Source: Ectocarpus siliculosus (Eukaryota; Sar; Phaeophyceae; Ectocarpales; Ectocarpaceae). Taken from it: DNA of 64,000 nt. The notes under the pieces are model-generated. The model had not been told where the DNA came from. It worked only from the letters and a program-made list of their open reading frames with translations, and searched no databases. Shown piece by piece: positions 52,401 through 64,000 of this stretch; the first letter of the stretch is position 1, and each line of letters begins with the position of its first letter. Location of the stretch: assembly GCA_000310025.1 (NCBI GenBank), contig FN649759.1, positions 216,282 to 280,281 of the forward strand. The letters run 5' to 3'. Both the position numbers and the translations under genes were made by a program.

Positions 52401-53235
52401 AGTTTACTGTTACTTCATTTCCTCTCATCAGCGGTTTTCAAAGCAAGTAATGTACCAACACGGAAACGCGCGTAGGGCAACCCGTGTCGTATAAAGTCTG
52501 TTGTCCGCGGGGGAGCTATGATAGTATCTCTGCCTATCGCGCGAGCATTGAAAAACGCTACAGCAGTACTCGTAAACACTTGGGTAGACATTGGTACGCC
52601 GTGATGCGAGGCAGCTATGCAAGTACAACTGGGTGGAGGGATTGCGAGGTAACCAACGGCGGTATTTTATTATTCCTTAATAGACCACCGGGGGGGGAAC
52701 ACGCAAGACAAAAGCAAGCGATGTGAATCTCGATGTGACTTTCGCATACTTCAGCTTGTCAAGTTCCCAGTTTCCACTGCTGTAGGTCTCATTCAATCCT
52801 CACTGCGACACTGACACACCTCCTTCGAGGGTGGTTGCGGACAGTTCGGTCGATCCGTGATGTGACCAAAAAAAAAAAAAGAGTTCCTGGTTCCCGGTTT
52901 GAAAATCACAACATCAACATCAAGAACTCTTGCGTGTGTCAGAGATACCGTTTGTGACAAAGTGTCGTGCCGTCCTTGTTTACCATACTGCTGTGGGTGT
53001 GCCGCGCGACGTTTCTCAAGGTCGTGTTCATCAGGCTTCGGGGTCTGTGCATGCTCGCAGATTGGAGGGAGTCGACAATCAATCAATCAATCAATCACAC
53101 AGCCGGCGTGGATGGAGACATTGACCAAGAGACAAACAAACGAACCTGCCATTCATCACCAGTTCCTGACAAGGAATCTAGCGTTTCTCGCGCCCTCACA
53201 AAGTCCACTTCCCATTGCTGCGCGGCAGAAGTCAT
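48036..53235 (-). CDS. Qc-SNARE, SYP5/syntaxin-8-like, tail-anchored
   Basis: A membrane-fusion SNARE. Exons recognised in transcript order: 53235-53146 (MTSAAQQWEVDFVRARETLD..., phase 0 out), 50801-50744 (GQGELARRRAALDTLHREV), 49863-49749 (...SRLEQQRETMK), 49306-49137 (SNARE motif), 48125-48036 (tail anchor and stop). The SNARE motif includes RMLADLGRGVGRLKTQSV, INEETSLHVRLLDDMEGDAE and LLTEARHAEK; the last exon reads IREKSKTFNLYVIILVLSII then LAILVF, a single C-terminal membrane span with three lumenal residues. The layer position expected to hold the Q (KTQSVMINEE region) fits a Qc pattern. The phases of the last three junctions match. At least one exon, phase 0 to 2, is missing between 53146 and 50801, and a 100-N gap lies in the intron before 49863. 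Placement in SYP5/syntaxin-8 rather than another Qc group is inferred from the layout. Confidence 0.82.
48942..49144. repeat. Minisatellite reiterating the SNARE splice donor
   Basis: About eight imperfect units of 24-29 bp: GCGTGCACTACGGTGCTGTA CCTTTTCA on the plus strand. Read on the minus strand, each unit contains a version of CGCTGAAAAGGTACAG. The first unit is the real exon end and donor (GCTGAAAAG|GTACAG) of the SNARE-motif exon, so the array starts in the coding end (HAEK) and fills the start of the intron. Confidence 0.8.
49385..49462. repeat. (GA)n microsatellite
   Basis: About 75 bases of GA, that is (CT)n on the minus strand, in the SNARE intron upstream of the acceptor at 49307. 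Likely length-variable. Confidence 0.9.
50132..50231. other. Assembly gap, 100 N
   Basis: Exactly 100 N, a size commonly used for gaps of unknown length. It lies in the SNARE intron between exons 50801-50744 and 49863-49749, so any exon lost here would be missing from the model. Confidence 0.98.
51802..51948. repeat. Clustered GTGTCCTTAAG words
   Basis: GTGTCCTTAAG or its complement occurs at 51802-51812 (inverted), 51835-51845 and 51854-51864, with diverged copies near 51917 and 51930. The first two face each other and could form a hairpin. This lies in the unresolved long intron of the SNARE gene. The nature of the element is unknown. Confidence 0.55.
53077..53096. repeat. (AATC)n microsatellite
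   Basis: About five AATC units just inside the first SNARE intron. Confidence 0.8.
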
Positions 53236-55097
53236 GATTGAGGGCCAAGCGGGCGGCACCAGCGGCAGACTGAAGTACAGCAGCGAGAGAGAGGCCCATT
53301 TTTTTCTCTCTCTCAAATAAAATAACTCACAGTGTCCCCGGAGCGGAAAGTCGATCCAACACAATAGCAACTCCCGAAATACCCCACAAAAGTGGGTGTG
53401 TGGGAAACAAGAGTGAGTTAGCAACCACCACACAGAGCCACTCCGCCACACATTAGTTGAACCGAGGGTCATCGAGCCGCCGCCGTCATCCGTTTCGGGG
53501 CTATCGGGGAAGGGGACGCTGGAGCGCTCTCCCGAGTTTGTTTTTCCGAGAGGGCGAACCCCCGACAGAAAGCGGTGAGTTATAAAAAAACACACACGAC
53601 ACTCCACACACAGCTGCCGAAAAAACGCCCGTCAGGAGCTTTTACCCCACGCGCACACAGCAGCGACACGCGCTTCCGGCCTGCTCCCTAGCCCCCCCAT
53701 GTGCAGCTGCTTGTCTCCACCACCGTGCTGTAGGTTGTCGCCCGCCGCTCCTTGTATGTGGTTTTTGTGTGTTTTCGATGGAAAGGGGGACGGTGGTGAT
53801 GTGTACTCCGGATCACGTGGCTTTTCAAATCGCAGCAGCAAGTCGGAGGACTACAAATACCACATCGGAGAGGAGCTCGTTGTGGAGATTGACGCTGTGT
53901 GCCTCGCCTTCTAAGGGGCGCCTTCAAATCGACCACGCGACCACAGAGTTGTTCATAACTCCCAGTCTCGGGTGTACGCGCTCTCAGAAGAACGCGCCAC
54001 GCCGCTGCGTATTTCGGGAACAAACCTTGGCCTGCTCGGGCCTAATAATCACAGCTTGGAATTCCGATACCTTCATCAATCCATCAATCCCTCCCTGCTG
54101 CTGCGCTCACTCACTCCCTTTCAGTAGTATGGAGGTTTTACAATCATGCTGTATCTCGCGTGCGCGGCTGCAGTAGCTGGTGCTGCTGCCGCCGCAGTTG
54201 TGCCACTGGAACAAGCACGCTGCCGCAAAAGCGTCTTGCTAGTGAGAGCTTGCGCGGTTGGTTTGCTCAACCCCCCCCCCGCGCTCTCTTTGTCACGGTT
54301 GTTGCCACCCGCCCGCCCACCGGCTGCACCGCGGCCGTCGCGTTGTTCGAGCCTGTCCTCCTAAAATCACCTGTAGCAGAACGCGAATTACGCGTGCAGA
54401 AGCTCTCTCTCTCTCACCAGTAATTGGGTACCCCCCCCCCCCCCCCGTGAACTCCCCCGCAGCCCCGGCGGGTTGATCCCGGCAGCTGATGCGACACGGT
54501 GATCAGTTCCGGCGATTTTTGCTTGACACCTCTCTCAAGAAGGGGCTGTGCGTCGCACTGTAGTGCAACATTCCGCTCGCGTTTCTCTTTTTATTTCCAG
54601 CATCACCCCGTCACCAGCCAAGTCTAGTTTTTAGTGTATGCACTGCCAGCATAAATCGGCAGAAATATGTAGCACGCACACATTTTTTACCTACACGAGT
54701 GTGGAAGCTGGCGTGATTGGTCAACCCCTACACAGCACACAACAATAGTAGTCTCCCTGCAGAACAAATGTTTATCGTCTTGCAATGCACGACGAGATCG
54801 GGCCTGGTTCAAGTCTGAGCCGAAAGATCTGTGCCACGTTTTATATTTTTTCATTTTGGGGAAAGAAAAGTCCGCGTCAGAGGACGTCGGCTTTACAGCA
54901 GCACTGCAAGGACTTGAACCACAACACGTGGCCCGTCTTTTTCGACTTGATCCATTGTTGTGCTCGGGTGCCACGATTGGTCTCCATCAATAACCTACGC
55001 ATCTTGATGTCGAACTCTCTTTCTCCCTCCTCGTTGCCATCCCCCCGACCCCTTCCAGGCTTGATACCTAGGAAGGCCATAGATAGCAGGAGCGAAC
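53236..55097. other. Spacer between divergent SNARE and E2 genes
   Basis: About 1.9 kb. It should hold the promoters and 5' UTRs of both genes. Overlapping short open frames have no recognisable domain. A poly-C run lies at 54431-54447. No TATA box is obvious at either end. Confidence 0.45.
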
Positions 55098-58000
55098 ATG
55101 TCTGACTACGCGACCGAGCTTCTTAGGAGGCAACTGCAGGGTGAGTCATCCCCCTCCGTCCCTTGCTCACGTTCGCTTTCGTATCCCCCACGCCTGAACT
55201 GTACGCGTTGTGCCTTGAGTCTCACGGGCACGTAAATGACAAGGGACCCAGGGATCAAGTCCACCCGCGGGTGATCCTGACTTCCACCCTGAAATCAACT
55301 CCAGCGCTCTTCCGGACCTGTAGGATAGGTTCGCGTGAAACTCCACGCGGGGGATAGGATACCGTTTATATTTTTTTCCAAGATGCTCCGAGATCGGGCG
55401 GTGTTTGTTCCAACATGGTACTGCATCTGACGCGATTTTCGGCCACTGCTGTAGTTAGGCCAGGCGTTGGGCGTGTGGTATTCAACCAGAAAATAGTCGT
55501 TGGCGCGTTGGAGTCCTTGACGGCAACTTCTGGACCGAGGCTGAGAATGCCTTCTCGATGATACAGCAGTGTGAAGACCACAAGCTACAGCAACATGCAT
55601 AGCACACACGAAGAAATGAGCTAATTAGTCTACAACGGGAACGGGGTGGCATGGTCGTGGTCAAAAGAGAAGACCATTTTTTTACCGACAGACACGGGGC
55701 GGGCACCAGCTAGGTAGGGCGTCCAGTGCAGAGCGTGAGCGGGCCGCAGTCTGCCCTCGTTGTACGGTGTTGGGGTGGCCCTCCGGCCTCCAAACTAGGA
55801 GAACCCACTCTGACCTTTGTCTCACGTGGGGCGTTTGTTGTCTGCCTGCATGGCCATGTAAGTGAGACCGCCGAGGGAAAACCCAAACACATTACCCGGC
55901 GTTTAGATACGTTCCTTAAAGTGTGACCCCTTAGGCTAGCGCTTCGGACATTTTCCGAACAGATTTTTTCCAAAAGGAGGAGGCGAACGCCCAGAGTATT
56001 GGACTTCACACACCACACACTGACCACCAAGCTGCCCAGAAAATGCCTATCCGAATGAAACGCATGCAACAGCCAACTTTACAGAAAACCCAATCTACTC
56101 CTCGAGTATGTTCACCCGGAATATTATCCGATTTCCCCTTCTCTCGACAAGTCGGTTCGTGCTGCCGGCAGGGCTCGTCACCCCATATATATGACCATGC
56201 CATCTGTGCTCGCGAACCCAACTTCACGGAGTGGGTGTTCCCTTCTAGCCCACCGCTGCTGCGGCTCTGTTGCAAACTCCGAGCTCCTTATCCCCCTACT
56301 CTCGCGCCACATTTGCCCGAACCGTCGGAAAACGCGCCGCCTTCAGAACTTAACAAGAACCCCCCCGAGGGAGTCTCGGTAGGTCTGGCCAATGACGACA
56401 ATATGTTCATGTGGGAGCTGCTTATCGTGGGCCCAGCAGATACGGTGAGTGCTCGCCTACCTCGTCTCTTTTGGTGAACCAACTACCGTCAATCCTGTCA
56501 TGTTGTATGTTGTAGCGTGTCCATTGATGTTATGTTGTCTTATGTGACCTGTCCGTGTAGTAGACAAAACCACCTAGTGCCCATCTATTTGTTAGACGTG
56601 CCGTCAAAACTTGGCATGTGGGTATTTTCGTATTTTCTGTCTTCTTCTGGCCTTGGCCTGTTTGTAGCTCTAATGTTGATCAAAGAGAAAGTCCGGCAGC
56701 CAGCAGTGATGCTGGTCAACAAGCAAGCTCGGCAGCCGACGATTCCAACATATATACGGTATTTGGTGCTGTGCCGACATATTTTCCTAGGGCCCATTCG
56801 TGTCTTGTGTTTTTGGTGCCATTGGCCTGTCTCAGATGTCAGTGAAGGAATAAGCCCCGAGAGAGGACCGGGTTTGTGCACTGTTCTGGGCCGTTGTCAA
56901 CACAATGCCCAACGATTGCAATATTATTCTTGGGGTGTTAATCAGCCAGAGCGCGTTCCTATTCGGAGTAACCACGCCCCCGCCCCGCCAGCAGAGATGT
57001 GTGGGGTAGCTAGGGTTGGGGTGAAGGCCGTTTGGACATGATTTTTGACTCCTGCACACGGCGGTCGTTGGTGTATGTGGATGTCGATGCGATCGAGACG
57101 TTGCTGGCTGTTGCCGGAACCTCGGCTTGTTTCAAGTTACTTCGGCCTTTCTGTCGGCCTTGTTGGTTCGTGCGTTCATGCCCCCTCTTGCCTCTTTGTA
57201 TGTGTGTGTCTTCTTTTTGATATTTCAGCTGTATGAGGGAGGGTTCTTCAAGGCCAAGCTCGAGTTCCCGAAAGACTTCCCGAACAACCCTCCGACCATG
57301 ACCTTTATCAGCGAGATGTTCCATCCCAATGGTAAGAAGCGGTTGCTCTTTGGAGGCGGCGTCCATGATTGCGGCGTTGTTGTTGTCCTTGTCGTTGTTG
57401 TTTTCTCTACTAAATACTACAAATACACAACCCCGTTCTTACCGCTGATGAGTGGCTTGCCTTTTTGGTTGCCGCCGCTTTCCCGAACCATGTTTCGAAG
57501 CGGGCGTTGTCCTAGTAGACACGCAGACACGCAAAGGCTGCCTCTTATCACACGTTAGCAGGCGTGGAACGCACTCTGTCGTACGTCAGTCTCATCATTC
57601 ACATCGCAGTGTCCGCCCGAGCGCTTACTGGGAAGACTTTTCTTTTTTGTCCGCCACGCACCCGCCGTTCTCAACGGTGTCGTCTTTTTTTTTCTTGTTT
57701 GCCTGCCTTTTTTGTGAACACTTGCCGCAGTGTACCCGGATGGGAGGGTGTGCATTTCGATCCTGCACCCACCGGGAGAGGACAAGTTCAACGAACAGGT
57801 ACGGATGCACACGACACTCACACCGAAAGTCTTGAACGCGTCCGTGCTACACGTATCTCCGCCCGGACGTGCGTCTTTTGTGGCTTGTGCAAACGCGTGA
57901 AGAGATTTGAGCTCGCAAGCTTACCTAGAACTCCGTTTCTCTGGGTTTGTGTTGGGGTTGGGGTTTGTTGTAGGCGTTATGAACCGAGCTCACAATGGTT

Positions 58001-58405
58001 AACCGGCTTACAATTGATTGGTGCTGAAGTTCTTCTTTTTTTTTTTTTGCGCTCGATTTCTTGACTGCCATGTGTCGAAGTGCGGGCGTTTTCTGTATTC
58101 TTCTTGACTGAGTACCTGTGCTGATATCCAAGTTCTAGAATTTATTTATCTTTCATTGAGCCCCACGTTCTCAAGTGCGAGCGCTCACTGCTGTGCGGAC
58201 GTTTATGTAACAGGAAACCGCGGAGGAACGCTGGCGCCCGATCCTGGGGGTAGAAGGGATCATCGTCTCCGTCGTCTCGATGCTCTCGGACCCAAACGAC
58301 GAGTCCCCGGCCAACATCGATGCGGCAGTCATGTGGCGAAATGACCGCGAAGCCTTCAAAAAGAAGTCGCGCCTTTTGGTTCGCAAGTCGCAGGACGCGC
58401 TGTGA
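55098..58405 (+). CDS. UBC7: Ubiquitin-conjugating enzyme E2, UBC7/UBE2G1 type
   Basis: Carries ubiquitin as a thioester and passes it to substrates with an E3; the UBC7/UBE2G group serves ER-associated degradation and K48 chains. Exons: 55098-55140, 56347-56444, 57229-57331, 57731-57798, 58214-58405; 504 bases, 167 aa, all phases consistent (UBE2G1 is 170 aa). Order: N-terminal helix [55 protein letters not shown] (residues 79-81), catalytic Cys89 in GRVCISILH, then [17 protein letters not shown], the long acidic loop after the active site that marks this subgroup, and a C-terminal [17 protein letters not shown] helix region. An intron falls inside the loop. The ATG context (GAACATGTC) is acceptable. 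The symbol is by family; UBE2G1 is the closer human match, with UBE2G2 also related. Confidence 0.96.
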
Positions 58406-61203
58406 TTGGTATGGTGGTCGAGGGTGCTTGGTGTGGATTTTGACGTTGGATTTGGTTTGTTTTGTTTGATTCTTTCTTTTTCTCGTCGTTTGCTTGTTCG
58501 TTTCTTTTTCTGTGGGTGCGTGTTTTTTCTTTGTTTGTTTTTTTTTGACAGGAGGAAAGGAGCGCATCTGGAAGAGGCGTATTCCTGCATCATTTTTTGA
58601 CAACTTTTTCCTCATTTTTTTTTGTTGTTCCCGGCAAGCCAGCGAGCAACACGAGAAAAGGGAACAGTTGGGAGGAAGTTAGTGTGTGAGCTGATCGATC
58701 GATGGGAATTCGTTGCAGGGAGAAGGACGCACGACACAGGACGGATATTCCCATGGTATTCGTGCCAATTTTGCATTGCCACGAAGGTGGGTCAAATGCA
58801 ATGGAAATGGAATGCAATTCCACTCCCCCACCACCAGCACCTCTTTCTTGCGAAGATACGGTTATGTAGGAAGGCGAGGGCGATGCGCCTGGACGGGGGG
58901 GTGGGGGGGGGGCGACGTTGCTTCGAAGGTTCGGGAGTTGCATGGATTCCTGCAGAGAGCCACCTGCATGAGCGACGGAGCTCGGACGATTTTGCGGCAA
59001 GGAAGCGCGGACGGGGCGAGGTGCTCGATATTGTTCGCGTCACCCCCACAACGCCGAGAGTGTCAGCCGTCGCGGGGTTGTGCCTCTTGCTGGTCGCTCC
59101 GTGCTGGCTTCGCATCGGTTTGAGCACGAGCTTGAATGGTTTCGTACCGGTGCACGCGGAGGTGTAGGCGTTTTCCTCGATGAAGGGATTGGGGCACGGA
59201 ACGGCGATAAATGTGTCTCATAAACGAAGACCCGCCTGGAAGATCCTTACTCAAGTGGTAGGAGGCGGTACGGTGGAAACCTTGTTAGAGCCCACGGCGT
59301 GTTGTAGCCGCTATAGGCCCCTTGGTGGGTTGACACGTGGAACGGGGTCTAACTGTCTTTGCTCGCCGCTACCCGCGTGTGTCGTCTCGCGGGTGAAAAC
59401 ATTTTTTGGCGAATCCTAAGCTATGATAAAAGTCGCCACACGAAAACAATCCCCCCGCCGCTGTAGTTGTTGGGATGGATGACGAGCTTTTCTACCTCAT
59501 GGGATGGGTGACGATTCTTTCTAGCGTCATCCATTGCCAAGGAACGTGAAATCAATGAAGTCATCGCGCGGTTGCGCGACATGAAGGATATTTGAATACC
59601 GCAACATCACATTTTTTTAAGGTGGGGGTTGAGACCCGGGTTGGAGGTCGTTGATGGCGTGGGACCAAATAAATGGTAGGCCTACCCGCGGGGCTGGGCG
59701 TTCGAGACACTGCTACATCGCCCCGTGACATGGTGAGTCGATTGGTTGGGGGACGCCAGTTGGATCTCCACGTTTCCCCGCCCCCTCCCGCACGAAGTCT
59801 GCCGTTGCGCGGGCAATGCTCTGGTGGTGGTTTCACTCGCGGGTTTCCGCATTTTTTGTGCTCCCCGTGGGCCGGACACGAAGAATGAGCAAAACGCGTG
59901 CCCATGATGTGTCCATCATCTTTCTCGCGGCCGTCTTGTCGACGCGCTCGGGCAAGCGAAGTACCTACGGGTGTGTCCAGAACATTCGTAGACATTGAAA
60001 TGCCCCCTGAGTGACTCCGCTGCACGGTATGCATCGCTCCTGCGGAGACGGCAAGGCCGTGGGTGAAACATCGACGGAAACTACGCGGAAACGAAGGCTG
60101 ACGTGCATGAACAGACGGGCAAGCACAATCTCACCGATGGGTCACCATCATGTGATAAAATCCCCAAATCTACGAGGGGATTTTGGCCTTCTTCGTTGCG
60201 ATATGAACGCCAACCCTTATCTGCCGGTATCTTCGTTTTCCCCTGTTCACATGATGATCTATCTGGTACTGTACCTAACCCTATGTACCACCACACACAC
60301 CAACTACGGCCTGCGGGGATACAAAACATACGACTGACTACCCGGCGAACTCAAGAATGAGTGAGGGGTAGTTCGTGAGAGGTGGAACTAGGGAAAAATT
60401 CGGAAGGAGGGGCACCGGACGCGTGGAGGCTGTCTCCACTCCGTTGGTTGGCAGCGTTTTTATCTGCTCTTGACGCCACGCCGCGTTGCCGTCGTCACTC
60501 CGTCGCCACTTGGAGATGAATCATTGGTAGTTTTGCCCGAATACACAATAATAGAAGACTGGGGTCACGGAGCTTTAACAGGTGGTTGTCGAAAGACGCT
60601 CAGCGAGTGAGTTACTACTTCGATGCCTTTTCTCTTCATTGCTTTGTTTCATGACGCGCCCTGCGGAGAAGATACTCACGTGAACGGCGGGACTATTTGA
60701 ACTGTATCACGGCCCGCGGCCCTGATCAAGGAAAACGAGTGTTAAAAACTAACCGCTGATCTGATTATGTATCGACTACAGTACAAAAGTCTAGAATGAA
60801 TGTGTATACACACTTCAAGCGCACGACGCGGCGCCGGAAATCGCTCCTATTTCCGACTCTTTTCCTCATCGTTTTTGCCTTGTTTCGGTGCGGCCAGACA
60901 TCTATTCCTGGGTGTGCTATAAAAGTACCCCGGCTTCACCTGGACATGCACAAACATACTTCAAGAGAGAACGGTTGCACACGTAGAGAGGAAGACAGAG
61001 AACAAGCAAGGTGGCTCACCCCAGTGTTTAGCGGACCGAGTGCTGCCGGTTGGAGATTGAAAATTCCCGCAAGATGGAAGTTGGCATGTGTACAACGCGG
61101 CGGAATGGCACCTGGCACCTGGCTCCTCTAGCACAACCGCAACACCACGGCAACAGCGAGAAGAACGGTCGAGGTCGTGAAGGCGTCGCTGCCTGCCTCG
61201 CCC
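58406..61203. other. Intergenic stretch, no gene recognised
   Basis: About 2.8 kb between the E2 gene and the plastid-targeted gene. Several overlapping frames at 58.6-59.2 kb have no recognisable domain and show no matching splice phases. A T-rich start is consistent with the E2 3' UTR. Missed small genes cannot be excluded. Confidence 0.45.
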
Positions 61204-62875
61204 ATGCTGTCCCTGCTGGTTTCTCTGGTGCTGTTGGCAGAGGCCTCTGGCTTCGTCCCTTCCGTCTCCGCTGGAGGTGCGAGGCGGAGCTCGGCCTGTG
61301 GTCCGCCTGTGTCCCGTGATGATGGTTGTCGACCGGTTGCCGCCACGGCGACGTCGCTGGGCAAAGATTGTGATGCCGGCATCCCTGCTGTCGTTGTCTC
61401 TTTCGGTCTGACGCCTCCGGAGAGGCTGGCGGCGGAGCAAGCTGTGAGAGCAGGTGCCATGTTCCCGGCCGGGTTGCATGTGGTCGACGGTGCAGCGGCT
61501 GCTGCAACTGTGGATGGCAGCACGCTGAGGGAGGTATACAGCAGTAGTTTGCAACATGCGTGTGATTTGAACAGTGAACCGCGCAGGGCAGTTTGCGGAT
61601 GCCTCGCGCCGGGATGATGAGATAGCCGTTAGTGTCATTTCTGGCGTACTCTCTGTCTGTCTCTGTCTGTCTGTCTGTCTGTCTGTCTCTGAGGCGCTTG
61701 GGCTTCATGTGGACGGCACGGTCGCGAAGTCCCTGTGACCTATCTATGCACTCTGACAGCAGTCATCATGTGCGCTACATGCACCTTCACGTGGTTGACC
61801 CACAACACCTGTCGTGTCGAGGGAATTCTCTCTCACTTGCACAGCTCGCATTCAACGGCCAGACCCAATCTATTCGTCGTTGCGCAGCTGTGTAGGTAAA
61901 TAGATGGTGTGTCTTTCCACAGCGGTGATTGGTATCTGTTGTAGCTCATAAGTGTTGTCGGAGGATTGTGCTCATCTCCATGTCGATAGACAATCGATGC
62001 ACAACATACGGTCCAGCAAGCAAAGCGCTCTATTGTGCGTGTTCTCTCAAGTGATGTTCCGTTTGTTTCATCGTCTCAACGACAGGCGATTCTGAGAAGC
62101 TCGGGGCTGTCCGGCGAGCATCCCCTCCCGCAGGCGCTGGTCGACGCCATGACGGACACCCACACCACTACACCCACCAACACCACCAACAAGAAACCCA
62201 GCTCCGGTGCTGATGTCCCTGGTGATTTCATGCCCAACCTGTGGTTGGTGCTACAGTCACCGACCAACCTACCTCCCGCTGAGGGGGAAGGACTCCCTGA
62301 CTGGCTTGCCTTGTCGATGATGGAGGCGCTTGACGCTTGCGAGTCGGTCCCGCCGGCGATCGTCTCCTGCGTTCCTCCTCCTCCTCCATCGCCAGCACCA
62401 GCCTCATCACCATCGTCGTCTTCGCCGCCGCCGGTGTTATCCTTCGACGCTGCGCTGCTGGACATGCCTCTGGCTGACTTGTGGAGGCGAGAGGCCAGGC
62501 GCCACTTCGCGTGAGGGTTGTTGCTATGGGCGCGTTACGTGCGGACAAGCGATTTCGTCGCGGGGGAAAGGGGTTCCATATGTCAGCCTTGGTTTCTTCG
62601 CGTACTCTCCTTTCGCTATTATCGCGCATGTTTGCCTTTCGGGCGCAAAGTCGTGCTGGTTACACGCAAAGAGCGGAATGCCAATTTTCGAGAGGGAACA
62701 AAATTTATCGTTGTTGTGCGCGCAATTGAAAAATCAGCTGTTGCCGGTCTTGCATGTCACGACGCCAGCTTTTCGGAGGGACAACAGAAAAAGAGCAGCG
62801 CGTTTCGCCACGGTTGCTTTCGATCATTCCTCTGCCGAGCTATCTAACAACAACTTATCCACGCACGCAGATACA

Positions 62876-62909
<34 letters not shown>

Positions 62910-63126
62910 GGGGAGAAGCGGTGTGACACCGCTAAGAAAACTGACGAAACCTTCTTTTTCGTTCCACGCGCGCAGCGAGAACGGCCTATCCGAGCCGCTG
63001 AAAGTGCACGGGACCGAGTGGTCCCCCTCGAGCCGGGGTGTGAACGTGGCGATGAATCTTGAGTTGGACGGGTCGTGGGTGCCCTCGTCGAATGACCCGG
63101 GGGGGGAACGGTGGGACACAAGCAAG
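61204..63126 (+). CDS. Unrecognised plastid-targeted protein (5' exons, 3' end open)
   Basis: Three exons: 61204-61533, 62086-62510, 62976-63126, with matching phases (0, 2, then 0 at the last donor AAG|GTGAGC), giving at least 302 codons; further exons must follow but I cannot place them. The first ATG gives MLSLLVSLVLLAEASGFVPS: a hydrophobic signal peptide ending in A-S-G|F-V-P, then a serine/arginine-rich stretch, the bipartite signal for secondary plastids of stramenopiles. The mature part contains IPAVVVSFGLTPPERLAAEQ, GLSGEHPLPQALVDAM, PNLWLVLQSPTNLPPAEGEG and VHGTEWSPSSRGVNVAMNLE, separated by a proline/serine low-complexity segment. I do not recognise a family. A later start or extra 5' exon is unlikely given the intact leader. 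Confidence 0.7.
61652..61690. repeat. (CTGT)n microsatellite
   Basis: CTGT/CTCT units in the first intron of the plastid-targeted gene. Confidence 0.85.
62872..62909. repeat. (CA)n microsatellite
   Basis: About 18 CA units in the second intron, some 66 bases before the acceptor at 62975. Confidence 0.9.
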
Positions 63127-64000
63127 GTGAGCCACCACACTCTACTGTTGAGACGTATTATTTGTTGTAGACGTGACGAAGATGACAGTATAAGAGTGAT
63201 GTCAGCGGCTGCTCCGGGACAAGGATTGGGGGCACCGCCAGGGGTGGGTGGGTACCATCGCCGCTGTAGCTGCTGCGACGCCAAGGCCAGAAGGACGTGT
63301 CGCGGGCCCCCAAGTAAGGGATCTCTGTTTTCTTGGTGTACGGGCTCTAGCTGGTAGACATGTAGTGGGGGGGCGCCAATATCGCCGGTTGATGTAGCGC
63401 CGGCGGGCCTGTATACTGTAGCGCCTAGGAAACTGCTGGTAACACACTGAGCCGCCAAGTCATTCTGTAGATTGAATAGCGCCGGTCGATGCGCCGGGCA
63501 CTTACCGGCGTTATTGCGGGCACTTCACTACTGTATGCCTATAAAATATTCAAACCGAAGGACCAGTGCGAAGCACAAGTTGTCGTCCAAGACTGCCGGC
63601 TTGAAACGATTTGCGGGATTGTTGAATGAGCCATGTACGCACAAAGGCTGTGGCGGGACAACATGCTTTCGTGCCGTCGGAAACCAGGCCGCTCCCAGGA
63701 AAGGCATACGCGGATCACCGCGGATCATGCAAGCCTAGCTGATGCCCTACTCTACCCTAGGGGAGGGATGAGAATCCCGGTTACAGAGACGCCGTTTCGT
63801 TCACCCTGAGGTATTTCTTACACCATGCACCACGATTCGATCACAGCAGAATCTTAAGTACGGTGTAGAAGCAGGTGCTTGCGTTTCAGTGTGTTCCATT
63901 CTTTCAGCCGTTCATCCACACGTTTTTTTTTTCTTACCTTCAAGGATTTCGTGTGGCGCCCCGCCTTGTGAGGGATGCGTGATCAATCCGGCAAATGACC
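63127..64000. other. Open end: intron and/or downstream sequence
   Basis: After the donor at 63127 no exon with a consistent phase is evident. The reading frame continues to 63357 without a stop, so a retained-intron end is an alternative. An open frame at 63472-63738 (YSNRRTSAKHKLSSKTAGLK) has no family resemblance. Confidence 0.4.

Noticed and set aside
58590-59167. Overlapping frames on both strands after the E2 gene
   Set aside because: No domain, no phase-matched splice partners and low-complexity G/C runs; most likely non-coding.

Overview
The window looks like nuclear DNA of a photosynthetic stramenopile, most likely a brown alga of the Ectocarpus type. Long protein-coding genes are cut into many short exons by introns of a few hundred bases to about 2.5 kb with good GT-AG sites. 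Adjacent genes mostly alternate strand. Two proteins carry N-termini of the bipartite plastid-targeting kind (signal peptide ending at an A-x-A/G-F-V-P motif), as in algae with a secondary red plastid. The species itself is an inference. I joined exons by hand, using reading frame, splice sites, intron phase and recalled family sequences; no search or transcript data were used.

Layout. 1-5151: no gene recognised; repeats and a MITE-like element. 5152-11292: a Ty1/copia LTR retrotransposon on the minus strand, broken, with almost identical 254-bp LTRs and a 5-bp target duplication. 11298-15267: no certain gene; a 32-bp minisatellite. 15268-23590 (+): a 13-exon gene for a fungal-type Zn(II)2Cys6 transcription factor (779 aa). 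23591-25705: a degenerate repeat block rich in GGAGCGGAGC. 25706-30411 (-): a class I SAM methyltransferase with an NPPF motif, resembling an actinobacterial-type family. 30666-46554 (+): alanyl-tRNA synthetase, 22 exons, 1,079 aa, with an organelle leader and an internal Met that would give a 991-aa cytosolic form. 48036-53235 (-): a tail-anchored Qc-SNARE of SYP5/syntaxin-8 type, with a 100-N assembly gap in an intron. 55098-58405 (+): a UBC7/UBE2G1-type ubiquitin-conjugating enzyme, 5 exons, 167 aa. 61204 onward (+): first three exons of an unrecognised plastid-targeted protein that seems to run past the resolved part.

The genes are housekeeping or regulatory functions (translation, ER-associated ubiquitination, membrane fusion, transcription, methylation) and do not form one pathway. 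The notable material is in the non-coding DNA: a repeat family whose three copies all sit in introns and end in poly-C, a MITE family with one copy in intergenic DNA and several in one AlaRS intron, a decayed duplicate of AlaRS exon 11, two GC-AG introns in AlaRS, a minisatellite in the SNARE gene that reiterates its own 5' splice site, and a strongly over-represented 9-mer (TACAGCAGT). I found no clear new multi-gene system.
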